Below, piece by piece: positions 1-8,867 of a stretch of 64,000 nt of DNA. Under the pieces are notes generated by a model that saw only the letters and a list, made by a program, of their open reading frames with translations, searched no databases and was not told the DNA's origin. Each line of letters opens with the position of its first letter. The first letter of the stretch is position 1. Origin of the DNA: Alteribacillus iranensis (GTDB taxonomy: Bacteria > Bacillota > Bacilli > Bacillales > Marinococcaceae). The stretch is taken from assembly GCF_900113025.1 (NCBI RefSeq), contig NZ_FONT01000004.1, positions 108,849 through 172,848 of the forward strand. Reading direction: 5' to 3'. The position numbers were made by a program, and so were the translations under genes.

Positions 1-668
1 GTATTAAACTCATGACCAGAAACTAACAAATTTCTAAAGTTTTCTGGATTGGCTCCGCGCCATTCATATATTGATTGCTTTGGGTCCCCTACGATGAACA
101 TATTTATATGTAAATGTTCTTTGAGATACATAAAAAAACTATGCATGTCTGTGTCACTATCTTGGTATTCATCAATAAAAATACGAAAATACTTTGCTTG
201 TAAATACTGCTTGGCTGAAGCAGAGTTGTTCAATATGTCTATTGCCAACTCAAATTTGAAGTTTCTCTTCTTTTCATAATAAGTCCCTAAAATGTTTTTG
301 TTCTTTAATTCTTTTAAGCCTTTTTGAAAAGACCGGAACTTAGTAGTGTAGTATTCTGTTTCAAAATCACCGGAAAACTTATTACCATAAGCATCTTTTA
401 TAAATGGCCTAATTACTTCTTGTTCTACAAAACTGTCATTAGTACCAAAAAAATGACCTTGAGCAGCCTTCCCTAACTTGTCTTTTAACTCCTCTGCTGC
501 CTTGTTAGTAAATGTTACTGCTGCAACTTTATAATGTGTCTTATTTTCTTCGATTTCTAAATTTAACTTATTAATCAAAATGGTTGTCTTACCAGACCCT
601 GCACCAGCACTTACCACTATGTTCTCTTCATCCTCTAAAATTGCTTTTCTATTTAATGTATCACTCAT
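1..668 (-). CDS. gajB: Gabija protein GajB, UvrD/Rep-type helicase (N-terminal part only)
   Basis: The reading frame starts at an ATG at 668 and runs off the left edge, giving about 222 residues. Near the N-terminus it has a superfamily 1 Walker A motif (SAGAGSGKTT), then VAAVTFTNKAAEEL (motif Ia), IDEYQDSD (motif II) and VGDPKQSIYEWRGA (motif III), as in UvrD/PcrA-like helicases. Its start overlaps the gajA stop by 8 bases, so the two are translationally coupled. In Gabija, GajB senses or unwinds DNA ends and assembles on the GajA tetramer to block phages. The C-terminal helicase half is outside the window. The identity rests mainly on the adjacent GajA; alone it would be only a UvrD-like helicase. 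Confidence 0.9.
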   Translation of the reverse strand, partial: MSDTLNRKAILEDEENIVVSAGAGSGKTTILINKLNLEIEENKTHYKVAAVTFTNKAAEELKDKLGKAAQGHFFGTNDSFVEQEVIRPFIKDAYGNKFSGDFETEYYTTKFRSFQKGLKELKNKNILGTYYEKKRNFKFELAIDILNNSASAKQYLQAKYFRIFIDEYQDSDTDMHSFFMYLKEHLHINMFIVGDPKQSIYEWRGANPENFRNLLVSGHEFN

Positions 669-2376
669 CGGAAACCATATCCCTTAAACATCGAAATTCT
701 GCACTGTCAAAAACTGACCTACACAATTCCTCGTCTAAACTATTGATAAACTCTGCCATATTAAACAATTTACTCTCCTGAAGATACTTTACAATATCAT
801 AATCAAAATCACTTCCAATTATAATACTTAAGTCATTCTCCAGATCCACTTCTGAAAGATAAATTTTATTATCTATAAGGGATTGAACGATTTCTTGGTT
901 TTGAGTAAAAAGCTCTTTTTTTCGGGTAGTTAGTATTCTTTCTTTTTCCTTTTTTGACATATCTGAAGACACTTCAACAGTGATATTATTTAATTCTTTT
1001 TCACCCATCAGCTTTAGACACCTATTTATACCTAAAAGCTCATATTCATTTTCAGATCCTTTTTTCTTTTTTAGATCATTGTCAGTTTTCACTAACACAG
1101 TAATCCCTAAAGCGCTTAACGTTTCGACATATTTAGAAAAATATATACCTCCTACTTCAAGTATGAACCCGCCATCTAATTCATACTCTGGATATATTTC
1201 ATCCAAAATTTTTTCGAATAAAACTCTTTCTGAGGGCCCTTCAACTAAAAGAACTTTATTTGAAAATACTGCTGAAGCCATATCTTTATTTAGTTTCCTT
1301 TTAACATTCCTATATAGATCCTCTATGTTATAAAGATAGGAATCACAGACTATTTTATCTTTTGAGTGTATCCTGATTAATCTATTGTCTTCCATCTCAT
1401 ATAGCAATTCAGGAGAATGTGTAGACATAAAAAAATATTTATAGTTATCTTTTTTAAACAACTGTTTTGAGAGAGCGATCTGCATCGATCTATGTAAGCT
1501 GTTTTCTGGTTCCTCAATCAGATATATTACTATTTTGTCCTCATGTTCTTTTTTAGTAATATAGTTCAGAATAGAGTATGATAATATTTTTTTCCTACCG
1601 TCCCCCGATGTTGGGTAATAATTTTCATCACCATCACGTTTGATATATGGTATAAGATCTGAATAAAAACCTCTGATTGCCATTTCTGATTTCACTTCAA
1701 CATTTATCTTTTCGTTTTTAAACGTTTTATACTCTTCAGTAATATCAGTTTGAAAACCTTGAATGACAGACATAGCACCTATTTTATTGTTCAAATCAGT
1801 TGTTAAGCCTTTAATATCATCCATAATCTGTTTGTCACTATCATTTTCCCTTGATTCATCAAATAAAGCTTTTTTATTTTTATTAAATATTGAGTTTAGC
1901 TCAATTAAAGGAGTAACATAAACGACTTTAAACAGGCTATCCAAAGTAAAAGAAATCCCTCGAGAAGGTATCTCTTGTAAATTATCTAAATCGCTCCCCC
2001 AATAAAGCAAGGGTTCACCGTAACCTTCACTTTCAAGGTATTCCGAATTAATTCTGATATAAAAACTATTTAGTTGTTCGGAAGTCCTTGCATCTTTCGC
2101 TTTAGCCACCAGCTTCTTAGTATCCGTGCTTTCCTCATAATCAGATAAGTCCAGTTTAACGGTAATTTGAATCTGATTACTTGTATCGTTTTGGTAAAAA
2201 TCTGTATCCGTAAACCCATTCTTTCTCATTTGTTTATCAAATAAAAACCTTATTGCATATAAGAAATTTGTTTTTCCTACGTCATTCATACCAAAAACCA
2301 CATTCTTATTGCTCAAATCGACCGTTACATCCTTAAAATTTCTAAAATTTTTTATGTGCAGTTTTTCAAACTTCAA
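661..2376 (-). CDS. gajA: Gabija protein GajA, OLD-family ATPase-TOPRIM nuclease
   Basis: The product is about 571 residues, the usual GajA length, and from memory its sequence follows Bacillus cereus GajA along its whole length. The N-terminal ABC-type ATPase has Walker A (GMNDVGKT), a signature-like TSGDGRKK, Walker B (IYLIEEPENS) and STHSPELL. The C-terminal TOPRIM domain shows LLVEGPSE, LEVGG, VKTDND and the acidic ENDL segment. In known systems GajA nicks DNA when phage infection depletes nucleotides. I chose TTG at 2376 because a seven-G run sits 7 bases upstream as a ribosome site and the protein then begins at the conserved KFE-KNFRNF stretch. The ATG at 2406 lies just past a -10 box and would be nearly leaderless. 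Confidence 0.95.
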   Translation of the reverse strand: MKFEKLHIKNFRNFKDVTVDLSNKNVVFGMNDVGKTNFLYAIRFLFDKQMRKNGFTDTDFYQNDTSNQIQITVKLDLSDYEESTDTKKLVAKAKDARTSEQLNSFYIRINSEYLESEGYGEPLLYWGSDLDNLQEIPSRGISFTLDSLFKVVYVTPLIELNSIFNKNKKALFDESRENDSDKQIMDDIKGLTTDLNNKIGAMSVIQGFQTDITEEYKTFKNEKINVEVKSEMAIRGFYSDLIPYIKRDGDENYYPTSGDGRKKILSYSILNYITKKEHEDKIVIYLIEEPENSLHRSMQIALSKQLFKKDNYKYFFMSTHSPELLYEMEDNRLIRIHSKDKIVCDSYLYNIEDLYRNVKRKLNKDMASAVFSNKVLLVEGPSERVLFEKILDEIYPEYELDGGFILEVGGIYFSKYVETLSALGITVLVKTDNDLKKKKGSENEYELLGINRCLKLMGEKELNNITVEVSSDMSKKEKERILTTRKKELFTQNQEIVQSLIDNKIYLSEVDLENDLSIIIGSDFDYDIVKYLQESKLFNMAEFINSLDEELCRSVFDSAEFRCLRDMVSDE

Positions 2377-2412
2377 ACATTTGCCCCCCCGATCGCAATT
2401 AATCATAGGATA

Positions 2413-2421
2413 ATTATACCA
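2413..2421 (-). promoter_or_regulatory. extended -10 promoter of gajAB
   Basis: On the minus strand TGGTATAAT (2421 to 2413) is a perfect extended -10 element. No convincing -35 is seen, which is tolerated with a TGn extension. The predicted RNA start is near 2406, which supports the TTG start of gajA at 2376. Confidence 0.6.
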
Positions 2422-2605
2422 TTATAAGTATTATAATCTATGATTTTTATTTACTTTTAGTAAGTAAACTGTACTCCTTGTTATATTTAATTTGGGAGAA
2501 ACACGTCCTAATTTCTTTATATAATAGGATAACTAAAAGTCATTTTTCTTATGTTAATGAACAAGTCTGTTTGAACACGTGAAACCATTGTTATGATAGG
2601 ATTTT

Positions 2606-2643
2606 CATTTGTTCACTTAGAGTGTACTTCAAACGAACAAATG
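2606..2643. repeat. 9-bp inverted repeat upstream of gajA
   Basis: CATTTGTTC (2606-2614) and GAACAAATG (2635-2643) form a perfect inverted repeat around a 20-base loop in the otherwise empty AT-rich gap between the nuclease gene and gajA. It could be an operator or an RNA hairpin; function unknown. Confidence 0.4.
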
Positions 2644-2647
2644 ACGT

Positions 2648-2678
2648 AAAAACCTTCAACTAGTCTTCTAGTCGAAGG
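2648..2678 (-). terminator. intrinsic terminator after the frameshifted nuclease gene
   Basis: On the minus strand CCTTCGACTAG and CTAGTTGAAGG pair with one mismatch around a 4-base loop, followed by TTTTT. It lies 26 bases past the out-of-frame stop at 2704, so it suits the ancestral gene end better than the present stop at 2825. Confidence 0.75.
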
Positions 2679-2703
2679 ATTCCTTTAAAAAATCGTCATA
2701 TTT

Positions 2704-2824
2704 TTAACTAGTGCCACCATTTAATACTTTATCAATGTTACTTTTTAAATGTTCATAATTCGTTGCCTCGCATGATTTTTGTATCGTTGATAATGAAATG
2801 GATGTACGTTCAAAAAAGTGTTGA
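2704..2824 (-). pseudogene. out-of-frame C-terminal extension of the PD-(D/E)XK-like gene
   Basis: Just before the TAA at 2825 the +1 frame opens and encodes about 40 residues beginning LNQHFFERTSISLSTIQKS and ending at a TAA at 2704. It continues the upstream protein sensibly (WEFYV, then a basic SISL segment). The simplest reading is a single-base indel around 2828-2840 that truncates the protein, or a sequencing error. Confidence 0.55.
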
Positions 2825-3283
2825 TTAAGAAAGAAAATCAGTCGATACTACGTAAAATTCCCAGCGAGAGACATCCAAGACATCATAATTCGTTTTATCT
2901 TGGTCCCGGTATACGCAAAATACATAACAATCCGAGTTCCGTTTAGAATCCTGGCTCATTTCACCTGTCTTATAATCCCAAGACTTTGCTTTTGGAATGT
3001 TGAAGATAATTTTGGAAAGTTGCTTTTGTTTCCATGCCTGGATATAAGCTCCTGATTTCACTTCTATCCGTTTACCATGATATTCGAAGTCCGCTTTATC
3101 CCATTCAATTCTAGGTGTATCCGTTAATCCTAAAGCATTACCAACTAAAAATTCAGCAAGGATTCCTCTGTTTCGGTTACTTAACAAGTCTGAATAGGCC
3201 CAGCGCCAATAATCAGACACGGTGGCATTTGTTCCCTTTATTTTTGCTTCTCCAGAAACTTTGATAGGCACGTATTCACTCAT
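2825..3283 (-). CDS. PD-(D/E)XK-like nuclease candidate, probably frameshifted near the C-terminus
   Basis: A protein of about 152 residues with no family name that I can give. The N-terminal half carries RGILAEFLVG, then WDKADFEY and RIEVKSG. A glutamate in a helix, an aspartate and a following E-x-K are the arrangement of PD-(D/E)XK restriction-like nucleases, so a nuclease fold is a reasonable inference. The end seems displaced: the +1 frame continues the protein for another 40 residues to 2704, where a terminator follows. ATG 3283 is preferred because AGGTG lies 9 bases upstream; the first in-frame GTG at 3295 overlaps that site. Its position next to Gabija suggests a small defence patch. 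Confidence 0.6.
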   Translation of the reverse strand: MSEYVPIKVSGEAKIKGTNATVSDYWRWAYSDLLSNRNRGILAEFLVGNALGLTDTPRIEWDKADFEYHGKRIEVKSGAYIQAWKQKQLSKIIFNIPKAKSWDYKTGEMSQDSKRNSDCYVFCVYRDQDKTNYDVLDVSRWEFYVVSTDFLS

Positions 3284-3425
3284 TTTATTAATCACCTAAT
3301 TTTCTATACCCTTATGTGGAGTAATATTATTCCACATTTTGCATCATCACTAGGAACAAATCATACGTATTCTGAGCTCCCTATTAAGCGAATATAACTA
3401 TGAAAGAAAAAATACACCTTTTGCT

Positions 3426-3617
3426 TTATCCATTAACGGACGGAGACTTGAAATAATTGGATGTTTGCAATTTTTTTGCTTCCTGTTTTATAGAAAGATT
3501 AACAAGTAGCCCTAATATCATAGAACATAAAAAGATAAGAGTTTGGTAAAATACCGAACCCTTACCTACAATCTGTTTCATATCGTGTCGCCATTCCTTT
3601 ATGAAAAAAACGGCCAT
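3426..3617 (-). CDS. possible small single-span membrane protein
   Basis: An open frame of 63 codons with one hydrophobic stretch (LIFLCSMILGLLVNLSI) flanked by charges. No good ribosome site precedes the first ATG; an AAAGGA lies 13 bases before the internal ATG at codon 13. It follows the phosphodiesterase gene by 15 bases on the same strand. I know no homologue and it may be chance. Confidence 0.25.
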   Translation of the reverse strand: MAVFFIKEWRHDMKQIVGKGSVFYQTLIFLCSMILGLLVNLSIKQEAKKLQTSNYFKSPSVNG

Positions 3618-3632
3618 GTTGTACTAGGATCA

Positions 3633-4445
3633 TTAAGGAATAATAACGTCTGTTTCCATCAATCGTGGATGTATTTTCTTTGCTTTCCCATATGTCTCAG
3701 CGGAGTTTACTTGATAGACGTGCAATTTCAACTTCGCTTTTTTTATCTTTTTTGCTGTTTCTTTATCAATATTATGGATCGATGTTGTATAAAGAGCGTT
3801 CTCATATTTCTTTAATTCTTTCATATCTTCCTCTACATTTTCTAATGCATTTCCTAGAAAAGTGAGCGTTGCTTCTGGATACCAGGAGTGGAATTGATCT
3901 CGGACTTCCCTGTCACTTAGGACAAAGAACGAATGATTTAATACTCCCGCTTCCTCCGCTTCTTCCATTATTCCATCCACAAATTCCTTGTCTCCCCAGT
4001 TCCCTTTTGATCCATCAAAATTAACACCGAGCTTGTATTTCTGTGCTTCCTCTAACGCTTCCATCAAAGTTGGTACTTTATGTTCTGTCACGTTTCCTTC
4101 TTTATCAACAATGGAAGGCCTTTGAATTTCCTCTAAAGTTAAGTCTTGGACTGAACCCGAACCGGTAGTGGTCCGGTCAATCGTTTCATCATGCATGAGA
4201 ACATAGTGACCATCTTTCGTCTTTCTTACATCAATTTCCACGAAACCATAGCCTAGTTTACCAGCTTGGGTGATGGCTTCCAATGTGTTTTCCGGAGCAG
4301 CTACTTGAGCACCACGATGAGCACTAATTTCCATTTTGTTACTCTTTAGCCAATTATCATGCGGTGCAGCCGTAGCAATAGGTCCTAAGAGATTCATTGC
4401 GACAAAAGCGAACAGCATAAAAAACAAGAAATTTCGATTCTTCAT
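3633..4445 (-). CDS. secreted glycerophosphodiester phosphodiesterase
   Basis: Hydrolyses glycerophosphodiesters to glycerol-3-phosphate and an alcohol. The protein begins with a Sec signal peptide (hydrophobic FLFFMLFAFVAMNLLG, cleavage near ATAAP) and then a TIM-barrel GDPD domain. Catalytic and metal residues are visible: HRG near residue 45, PENT, the E-x-D pair in FVEIDVRK and the second histidine in VLMHDE. At about 270 residues it matches exported GlpQ-like enzymes of bacilli, which scavenge phosphate and glycerol from lipids or teichoic acid outside the cell. ATG 4445 is preferred over GTG 4454 because GGAAGG sits 11 bases ahead of it. No glycerol-3-phosphate transporter lies nearby, so the true substrate is open. 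Confidence 0.9.
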   Translation of the reverse strand: MKNRNFLFFMLFAFVAMNLLGPIATAAPHDNWLKSNKMEISAHRGAQVAAPENTLEAITQAGKLGYGFVEIDVRKTKDGHYVLMHDETIDRTTTGSGSVQDLTLEEIQRPSIVDKEGNVTEHKVPTLMEALEEAQKYKLGVNFDGSKGNWGDKEFVDGIMEEAEEAGVLNHSFFVLSDREVRDQFHSWYPEATLTFLGNALENVEEDMKELKKYENALYTTSIHNIDKETAKKIKKAKLKLHVYQVNSAETYGKAKKIHPRLMETDVIIP

Positions 4446-4577
4446 TATTGCCACATCCTTCCTCTTATTCTCATCTCAAGTATAAAAGGAAAGTGTAAAC
4501 TGAGAGTGAATGCTGTATAAAGCTTGTCTAAACTTTGAATTGATAAGGTTCTTAGACTTGAACATGGAGACGCCCGC

Positions 4578-4781
4578 TTACCACCAAAAATAATTTTGAT
4601 AAACCCAATTTCCAACATAAAGAACAACACCAACAAGAATATTCCCCCATCCCAGTACTCTTGCAAATGCCACTTCTTTTTTCATGTTATTTTTTCTGTA
4701 GGTTCTTCTATCGAAAAACAGAACAAGCCCACCAGTAATAAGTAAAAGGGTCACAAAATAGGTAAAGCTCGTCCCAACCAT
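4578..4781 (-). CDS. small membrane protein of the germination operon (CLC_0170-like)
   Basis: A 67-residue protein with two predicted membrane helices (residues 5-22 and 41-60) separated by a basic loop. It starts 18 bases after the gerAC stop with a strong GGGAGGGGG site, so it is the fourth gene of the operon. Small proteins of this type are often found beside Ger(x)C genes in spore formers. Its role in the receptor is unknown; a D-like accessory subunit is plausible. Confidence 0.75.
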   Translation of the reverse strand: MVGTSFTYFVTLLLITGGLVLFFDRRTYRKNNMKKEVAFARVLGWGNILVGVVLYVGNWVYQNYFWW

Positions 4782-4799
4782 AACATAACCCCCTCCCTA

Positions 4800-6029
4800 T
4801 TATTGTTCCTTCATACCTATTTGAGTAATACGGGTTTGAACCTCCACTTGCACATCCAGTTGCGAGGTATAAATGGAACGCCATTGTTCTTGGGTCTTCA
4901 CTTTCTTTTCCCAATATGTTGGCTGCTTTGCACGTATATATTCTCCAAACCCAAAAATGTCGGATCCTTCTTTTTGCATGTCTTGAATAAATTGTTCATA
5001 GGCGTCCTTGACCTCTTCGGAATATCGGTCTTCAATTTTTCGAATGATTTCTGGGCTGTCTAATGAATAAGTTGGACTCTCGTTTTCCTCTATTCGAACA
5101 TCATACCGAATTTTTATCCGAATCTCTGGTTTCTCTTCGTTTTTTATTGCTGTTTTTATGTTTGAGCGTCTTTTGGTAGCTCGAACTAATACTTTGTCTT
5201 CTGTACCAGGCATATTAGTCATCAACCCATAACCACCTTGTTCTTCCCCTAAAATAGTCATTAGAGGTCCAATTTTAATTGGTTCGATGGTGCCCTTCAT
5301 TTTATCGCCGGTAAAATATCCAACTCCTTCCACACGAACATTGTGTTTTTCACCTATCGTTAAGTAAGGAAGAAAACCATCCTGTCCTAGGTTAGAAAGA
5401 GCTATCCAGAAAATACCGATCGAATCATAGGGTAATTTACCAGCCCCCACGGCATCTTCCACCATACTAGAGAGGTATAAGGCTGGTATCGGCTCCAGTT
5501 CCGGTGCTATCTCCATATATTTCTTTGCGTTTTCTTTCGATACAGCCATCCAAGCCGTTCTTCTGACTTGTGGTTGTCGCCTCAAATAATCATTAAATTT
5601 CTGCACCCCTTCGCTTGCAACCTTTTCACTAAAGACAATGATTCGTAAATGGCCGAAAAAAAGGGGATCAGCCACCTCCTGCTGCAAATTTAAGATGGCG
5701 TCATCTAGTGAATGTCCAACCACAGAAAGGACCCACACTGATTCCTGGGCTCCTCCTTCTCCTCCCCCGGCAAGGGCATTAAGAGGAACGCGTCCTGGTA
5801 CTGCAATCTGGGCAGTTAAGCGAATATATTGTTCATTCGACGACTCCCCCTCTTCCTTTAAATGCGAGATTTGATTTTCCTCTTTCTTAGCCTCTGCAGG
5901 GTCTACTTTATCAATAGCGATCCCTAAAACACTTGCTCTTTTTTCTACATCTAGACTGTCCCAGCAACCTGAAAGAAGAGGTACAAATACAAAAAGTGAA
6001 AAAAAGAAATAAATCCGTGGATTAATCAC
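4800..6029 (-). CDS. spore germination protein GerAC-type, Ger(x)C family lipoprotein
   Basis: C subunit of a GerA-type nutrient receptor. It opens with a lipoprotein signal (LLSGCWD lipobox), then the 'LDVEKRASVLGIAIDK' start typical of Ger(x)C and a three-domain extracellular body of about 400 residues. It anchors by a diacylglycerol on the outside of the spore inner membrane. The gene overlaps the end of gerAB slightly. GTG 6029 is favoured, with GGGA 6 bases upstream; GTG 6041 is also in frame but sits almost on the ribosome site. Which nutrient is sensed cannot be read from this subunit. Confidence 0.93.
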   Translation of the reverse strand: MINPRIYFFFSLFVFVPLLSGCWDSLDVEKRASVLGIAIDKVDPAEAKKEENQISHLKEEGESSNEQYIRLTAQIAVPGRVPLNALAGGGEGGAQESVWVLSVVGHSLDDAILNLQQEVADPLFFGHLRIIVFSEKVASEGVQKFNDYLRRQPQVRRTAWMAVSKENAKKYMEIAPELEPIPALYLSSMVEDAVGAGKLPYDSIGIFWIALSNLGQDGFLPYLTIGEKHNVRVEGVGYFTGDKMKGTIEPIKIGPLMTILGEEQGGYGLMTNMPGTEDKVLVRATKRRSNIKTAIKNEEKPEIRIKIRYDVRIEENESPTYSLDSPEIIRKIEDRYSEEVKDAYEQFIQDMQKEGSDIFGFGEYIRAKQPTYWEKKVKTQEQWRSIYTSQLDVQVEVQTRITQIGMKEQ

Positions 6030-7137
6030 TTTTCTTCCCACTTCCTTTCAGAGGCAGGCCACGGAGTTTCATTACAATCACTAAAAGAAGGGGAAAACCC
6101 ATTAAAAACATTACTCCCATCCAGTTAACGATTTTTGCCATCTCCCCTTTATATAGCTGCACCACATTTTCTGGTATCATCGCGACACCAAAAATAAGGG
6201 GAAAAAGAAAAAATGAAAACATACGATGATCTTGTGTGCGGAACAGTTGTCGTAATACATTCACGATGATCATGTAATAGGAAAAAATAGTAGTAAATAC
6301 AGCAATAACCCAGGTGATTAAAAACACGATACCCAGTCGTTCCAAAAAATTGCCTGGTACCTCCACTGACCTTGCATGTTCCAAAGCCGGCCACATCATC
6401 GTTTTCAGTTCTTCTGGTCCAGCAATGGCAAGTGCGCTAATGACAGTGATGACATAGACTCCCCCAGCCAGAGCTGTCCCCCAAAAGGACGCTTTCATAA
6501 CAAGCCCGGGTTGTTTCATGAATGGAATAATGATAGTCAGGACAAAAACTCCCTGAAACATAGGTGCCATCGACGTAATTCCCGTGAACCATTCGTTTAC
6601 TTCTACCCGAAACAACGGTTGCAAGTAAAGATAGTTATATTTTGGAATGGACAAGGCCGCAATAATTATACCTGGAATAAAAATAAAGGGAGCATAGAAA
6701 AGGTGTATGTAAGCAAACGTATTTAAGCTATCTCGAGTGAAATAGGCAGCTAAGAAAAGAATAACAAGTGCTGAAACTTCAATAGGAGTTTCAAATAAAA
6801 CCGCTGTGTTTAATACTTCGCTAAATTCTCTTAATAGCAGGCCGGCTGCAAAAATGAATACGATAATCGCAATAAATATATATGCCCGCCCCAACCATTT
6901 CCCAATAATTCTTTCGCTATATTGGACAATTGATTGTGTAGGAAAGCTCATTCCTAGTTTCGTAATTCCCCACACACTAATGAAAACAAAAAGAACCCCT
7001 ATAATCGTTACAATAGGAGCTCCCGTTCCAGCAGCTTCCACCATAAAGCGAGGCATATTCAAAATGCCAATACCGAGCACAGAATTGATAAGAATGGCTG
7101 CAGCTTCCACAGCCGTTATTTCTCGAGAATTGGACAT
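6022..7137 (-). CDS. spore germination protein GerAB-type, APC-superfamily subunit
   Basis: B subunit of the germination receptor. The 371 residues are almost all hydrophobic, with about ten membrane helices and the 'ILINSVLGIGILNMPR' first helix of the APC amino-acid transporter fold. In characterised receptors this subunit binds the germinant, usually an amino acid or sugar, within the inner membrane of the spore. AGGAGG lies 9 bases before the ATG. It sits between the A and C genes (33 bases after A, short overlap with C), the standard order. Confidence 0.93.
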   Translation of the reverse strand: MSNSREITAVEAAAILINSVLGIGILNMPRFMVEAAGTGAPIVTIIGVLFVFISVWGITKLGMSFPTQSIVQYSERIIGKWLGRAYIFIAIIVFIFAAGLLLREFSEVLNTAVLFETPIEVSALVILFLAAYFTRDSLNTFAYIHLFYAPFIFIPGIIIAALSIPKYNYLYLQPLFRVEVNEWFTGITSMAPMFQGVFVLTIIIPFMKQPGLVMKASFWGTALAGGVYVITVISALAIAGPEELKTMMWPALEHARSVEVPGNFLERLGIVFLITWVIAVFTTIFSYYMIIVNVLRQLFRTQDHRMFSFFLFPLIFGVAMIPENVVQLYKGEMAKIVNWMGVMFLMGFPLLLVIVMKLRGLPLKGSGKKSD

Positions 7138-7170
7138 GTTTCTTTTCCTCCTATGGGTAATTAGGTGTGA

Positions 7171-8745
7171 CTATTCATCCTTCGAGCCGACACGGTCCCT
7201 ATCTAGAGGGTGAAGAAAAGCTGGCCTTTTTGTCATCCATTGAAAAGGACTTCGAATAACCACGTCTTTCATTCCCTGTGCGTTCCCAGGTGCCACTGGG
7301 CTCATATATGGAACACCAAAAGACCGTAAAGACAACATGTGATTAAATATGAAAAGTATTCCTATGACGACCCCGTAAAGTCCAAACCTTCCCGCTAATA
7401 TAATTAATGGAAAACGTAAAATACGAAAGGCAAAAGAAGCACTGTAAACAGGAGTGGCAAAAGAACTAATTGTCGTTAAAGCAATTACCACAATAGTGAT
7501 CGGACTTGAAAAACCTGCTTCTACGGCTGCCTGCCCTATAATTAACACTCCAACAATGGATAACGCACTGCCAATTTGTGTTGGTAAGCGTATGGTTGCT
7601 TCTCGCAATACTTCCATGGCCCCTTCCAGAAGGAGGACCTCGATAACAGCTGGGAATGGGACCCCTGCTCGTCCCCCGGCCACAGCAACCGCAAATTGAG
7701 TCGGAAATAGTTCAGGATTAAAAGATATTAACGAAACGTACAAAGATGGAACAACAATAGAAAACACAAGAGCAAGTACACGAATAACCCGTGTAAAACT
7801 TCCTAATAAAAACCGGCTCGTGTAGTCTTCCATGGTTTGATAAAACTGATTAAAGACAACAGGAACTAATAAAGCAAACGGCGATCCATCCACCAAAATG
7901 GCTACTCTTCCTTCCATTAGGTTGCCAATTGTACTATCCGGCCGCTCAGCTAAATACGTTTGCGGGAAAGGGGAAAATGAATTATCTTCAATAAACTGTT
8001 CTATTGTACCAACGTCAAGGGTTGCATCAATATCAATTTGGCTTAACCTTTGTTCCACTTCTTGCACAATTTTTTGATTCGTAACCCCTTTTACATAACA
8101 TATAGCTACCGTTGTTTTTGTCAGCTTTCCAAGCTTCGTTGTTTTTATACAAAAAGCACGATTAGGAAGCCGGTATCGAAGCAAACCCATATTCGTCTCT
8201 ATCTGCTCAATAAACCCTTCACGAGGTCCTATAATGACTTGTTCCGTTTCCGGGGCGGTTACTGATCTTTTCGCAATGTTGCGGGTATCAATACGAAAAG
8301 CTTGTCTTTTTCCCTCAATTACAACTACTGTTTCACCAATCAATATGGCATCAACCAAGGCTGCAGTACTTGATTCAAGTGACACTTCACTATGGTAAAG
8401 CGATTCATTCGCTATTATTGGAATGATATCTGTTTGGAGGATTTCATCAAAAGAAAGATCATCGGGCAAGATCATGAGTGGTTTCATTATTTGCTGATGA
8501 ATTTCAGCCTGATCTACTAAACTTGACATAAAAAACACAGCAGCACGATATTCTCCAAAAATAGTTAGCTCTCTAGTCACGAAATCAGCATTTTCCCCTA
8601 ACAATTGGAAAATCAGTTCTATCATTTCATCAAGATTCTCAACAACTTCTTTTTCACCAAACGGAGGGGCAGACGTGCTGGACGCCTTGTCCGCTCCTTG
8701 TTTACTATTCAGCTTTCTATTCTTTTTCGCTTTGCGGAACAACAT
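7171..8745 (-). CDS. spore germination protein GerAA-type, receptor A subunit
   Basis: First gene of the tricistronic receptor operon. The 524-residue product has a hydrophilic N-terminal half and a C-terminal half with four to five membrane helices and the family segments EGRVAILVDGSPFALLVP and RLPTQIGSALSIVGVL. GerAA subunits form pentameric cation channels that release ions when nutrient binds the B subunit. The start is taken at ATG 8745 because TGAGGAGA lies 6 bases before it and itself overlaps the upstream in-frame ATG at 8763. CATACTT (8783-8777, minus strand) resembles a sigma-G -10, fitting forespore expression, but I found no good -35. Confidence 0.93.
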   Translation of the reverse strand: MLFRKAKKNRKLNSKQGADKASSTSAPPFGEKEVVENLDEMIELIFQLLGENADFVTRELTIFGEYRAAVFFMSSLVDQAEIHQQIMKPLMILPDDLSFDEILQTDIIPIIANESLYHSEVSLESSTAALVDAILIGETVVVIEGKRQAFRIDTRNIAKRSVTAPETEQVIIGPREGFIEQIETNMGLLRYRLPNRAFCIKTTKLGKLTKTTVAICYVKGVTNQKIVQEVEQRLSQIDIDATLDVGTIEQFIEDNSFSPFPQTYLAERPDSTIGNLMEGRVAILVDGSPFALLVPVVFNQFYQTMEDYTSRFLLGSFTRVIRVLALVFSIVVPSLYVSLISFNPELFPTQFAVAVAGGRAGVPFPAVIEVLLLEGAMEVLREATIRLPTQIGSALSIVGVLIIGQAAVEAGFSSPITIVVIALTTISSFATPVYSASFAFRILRFPLIILAGRFGLYGVVIGILFIFNHMLSLRSFGVPYMSPVAPGNAQGMKDVVIRSPFQWMTKRPAFLHPLDRDRVGSKDE

Positions 8746-8867
8746 TGATAATCTCCTCAACATAGGATTCTAATGTAAGTATGTGCAATCCTAGTGAACT
8801 GCCTTCTTCATTAGGGATCATTCAAAATGTTCGAGGGCATCACTATCACTGTTAAAATACTAAGAGG

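Noticed and set aside
4445-4666. Minus-strand frame of 73 codons between the phosphodiesterase and germination genes
   Set aside because: It overlaps the better-supported small membrane gene in another frame and lacks a ribosome site.
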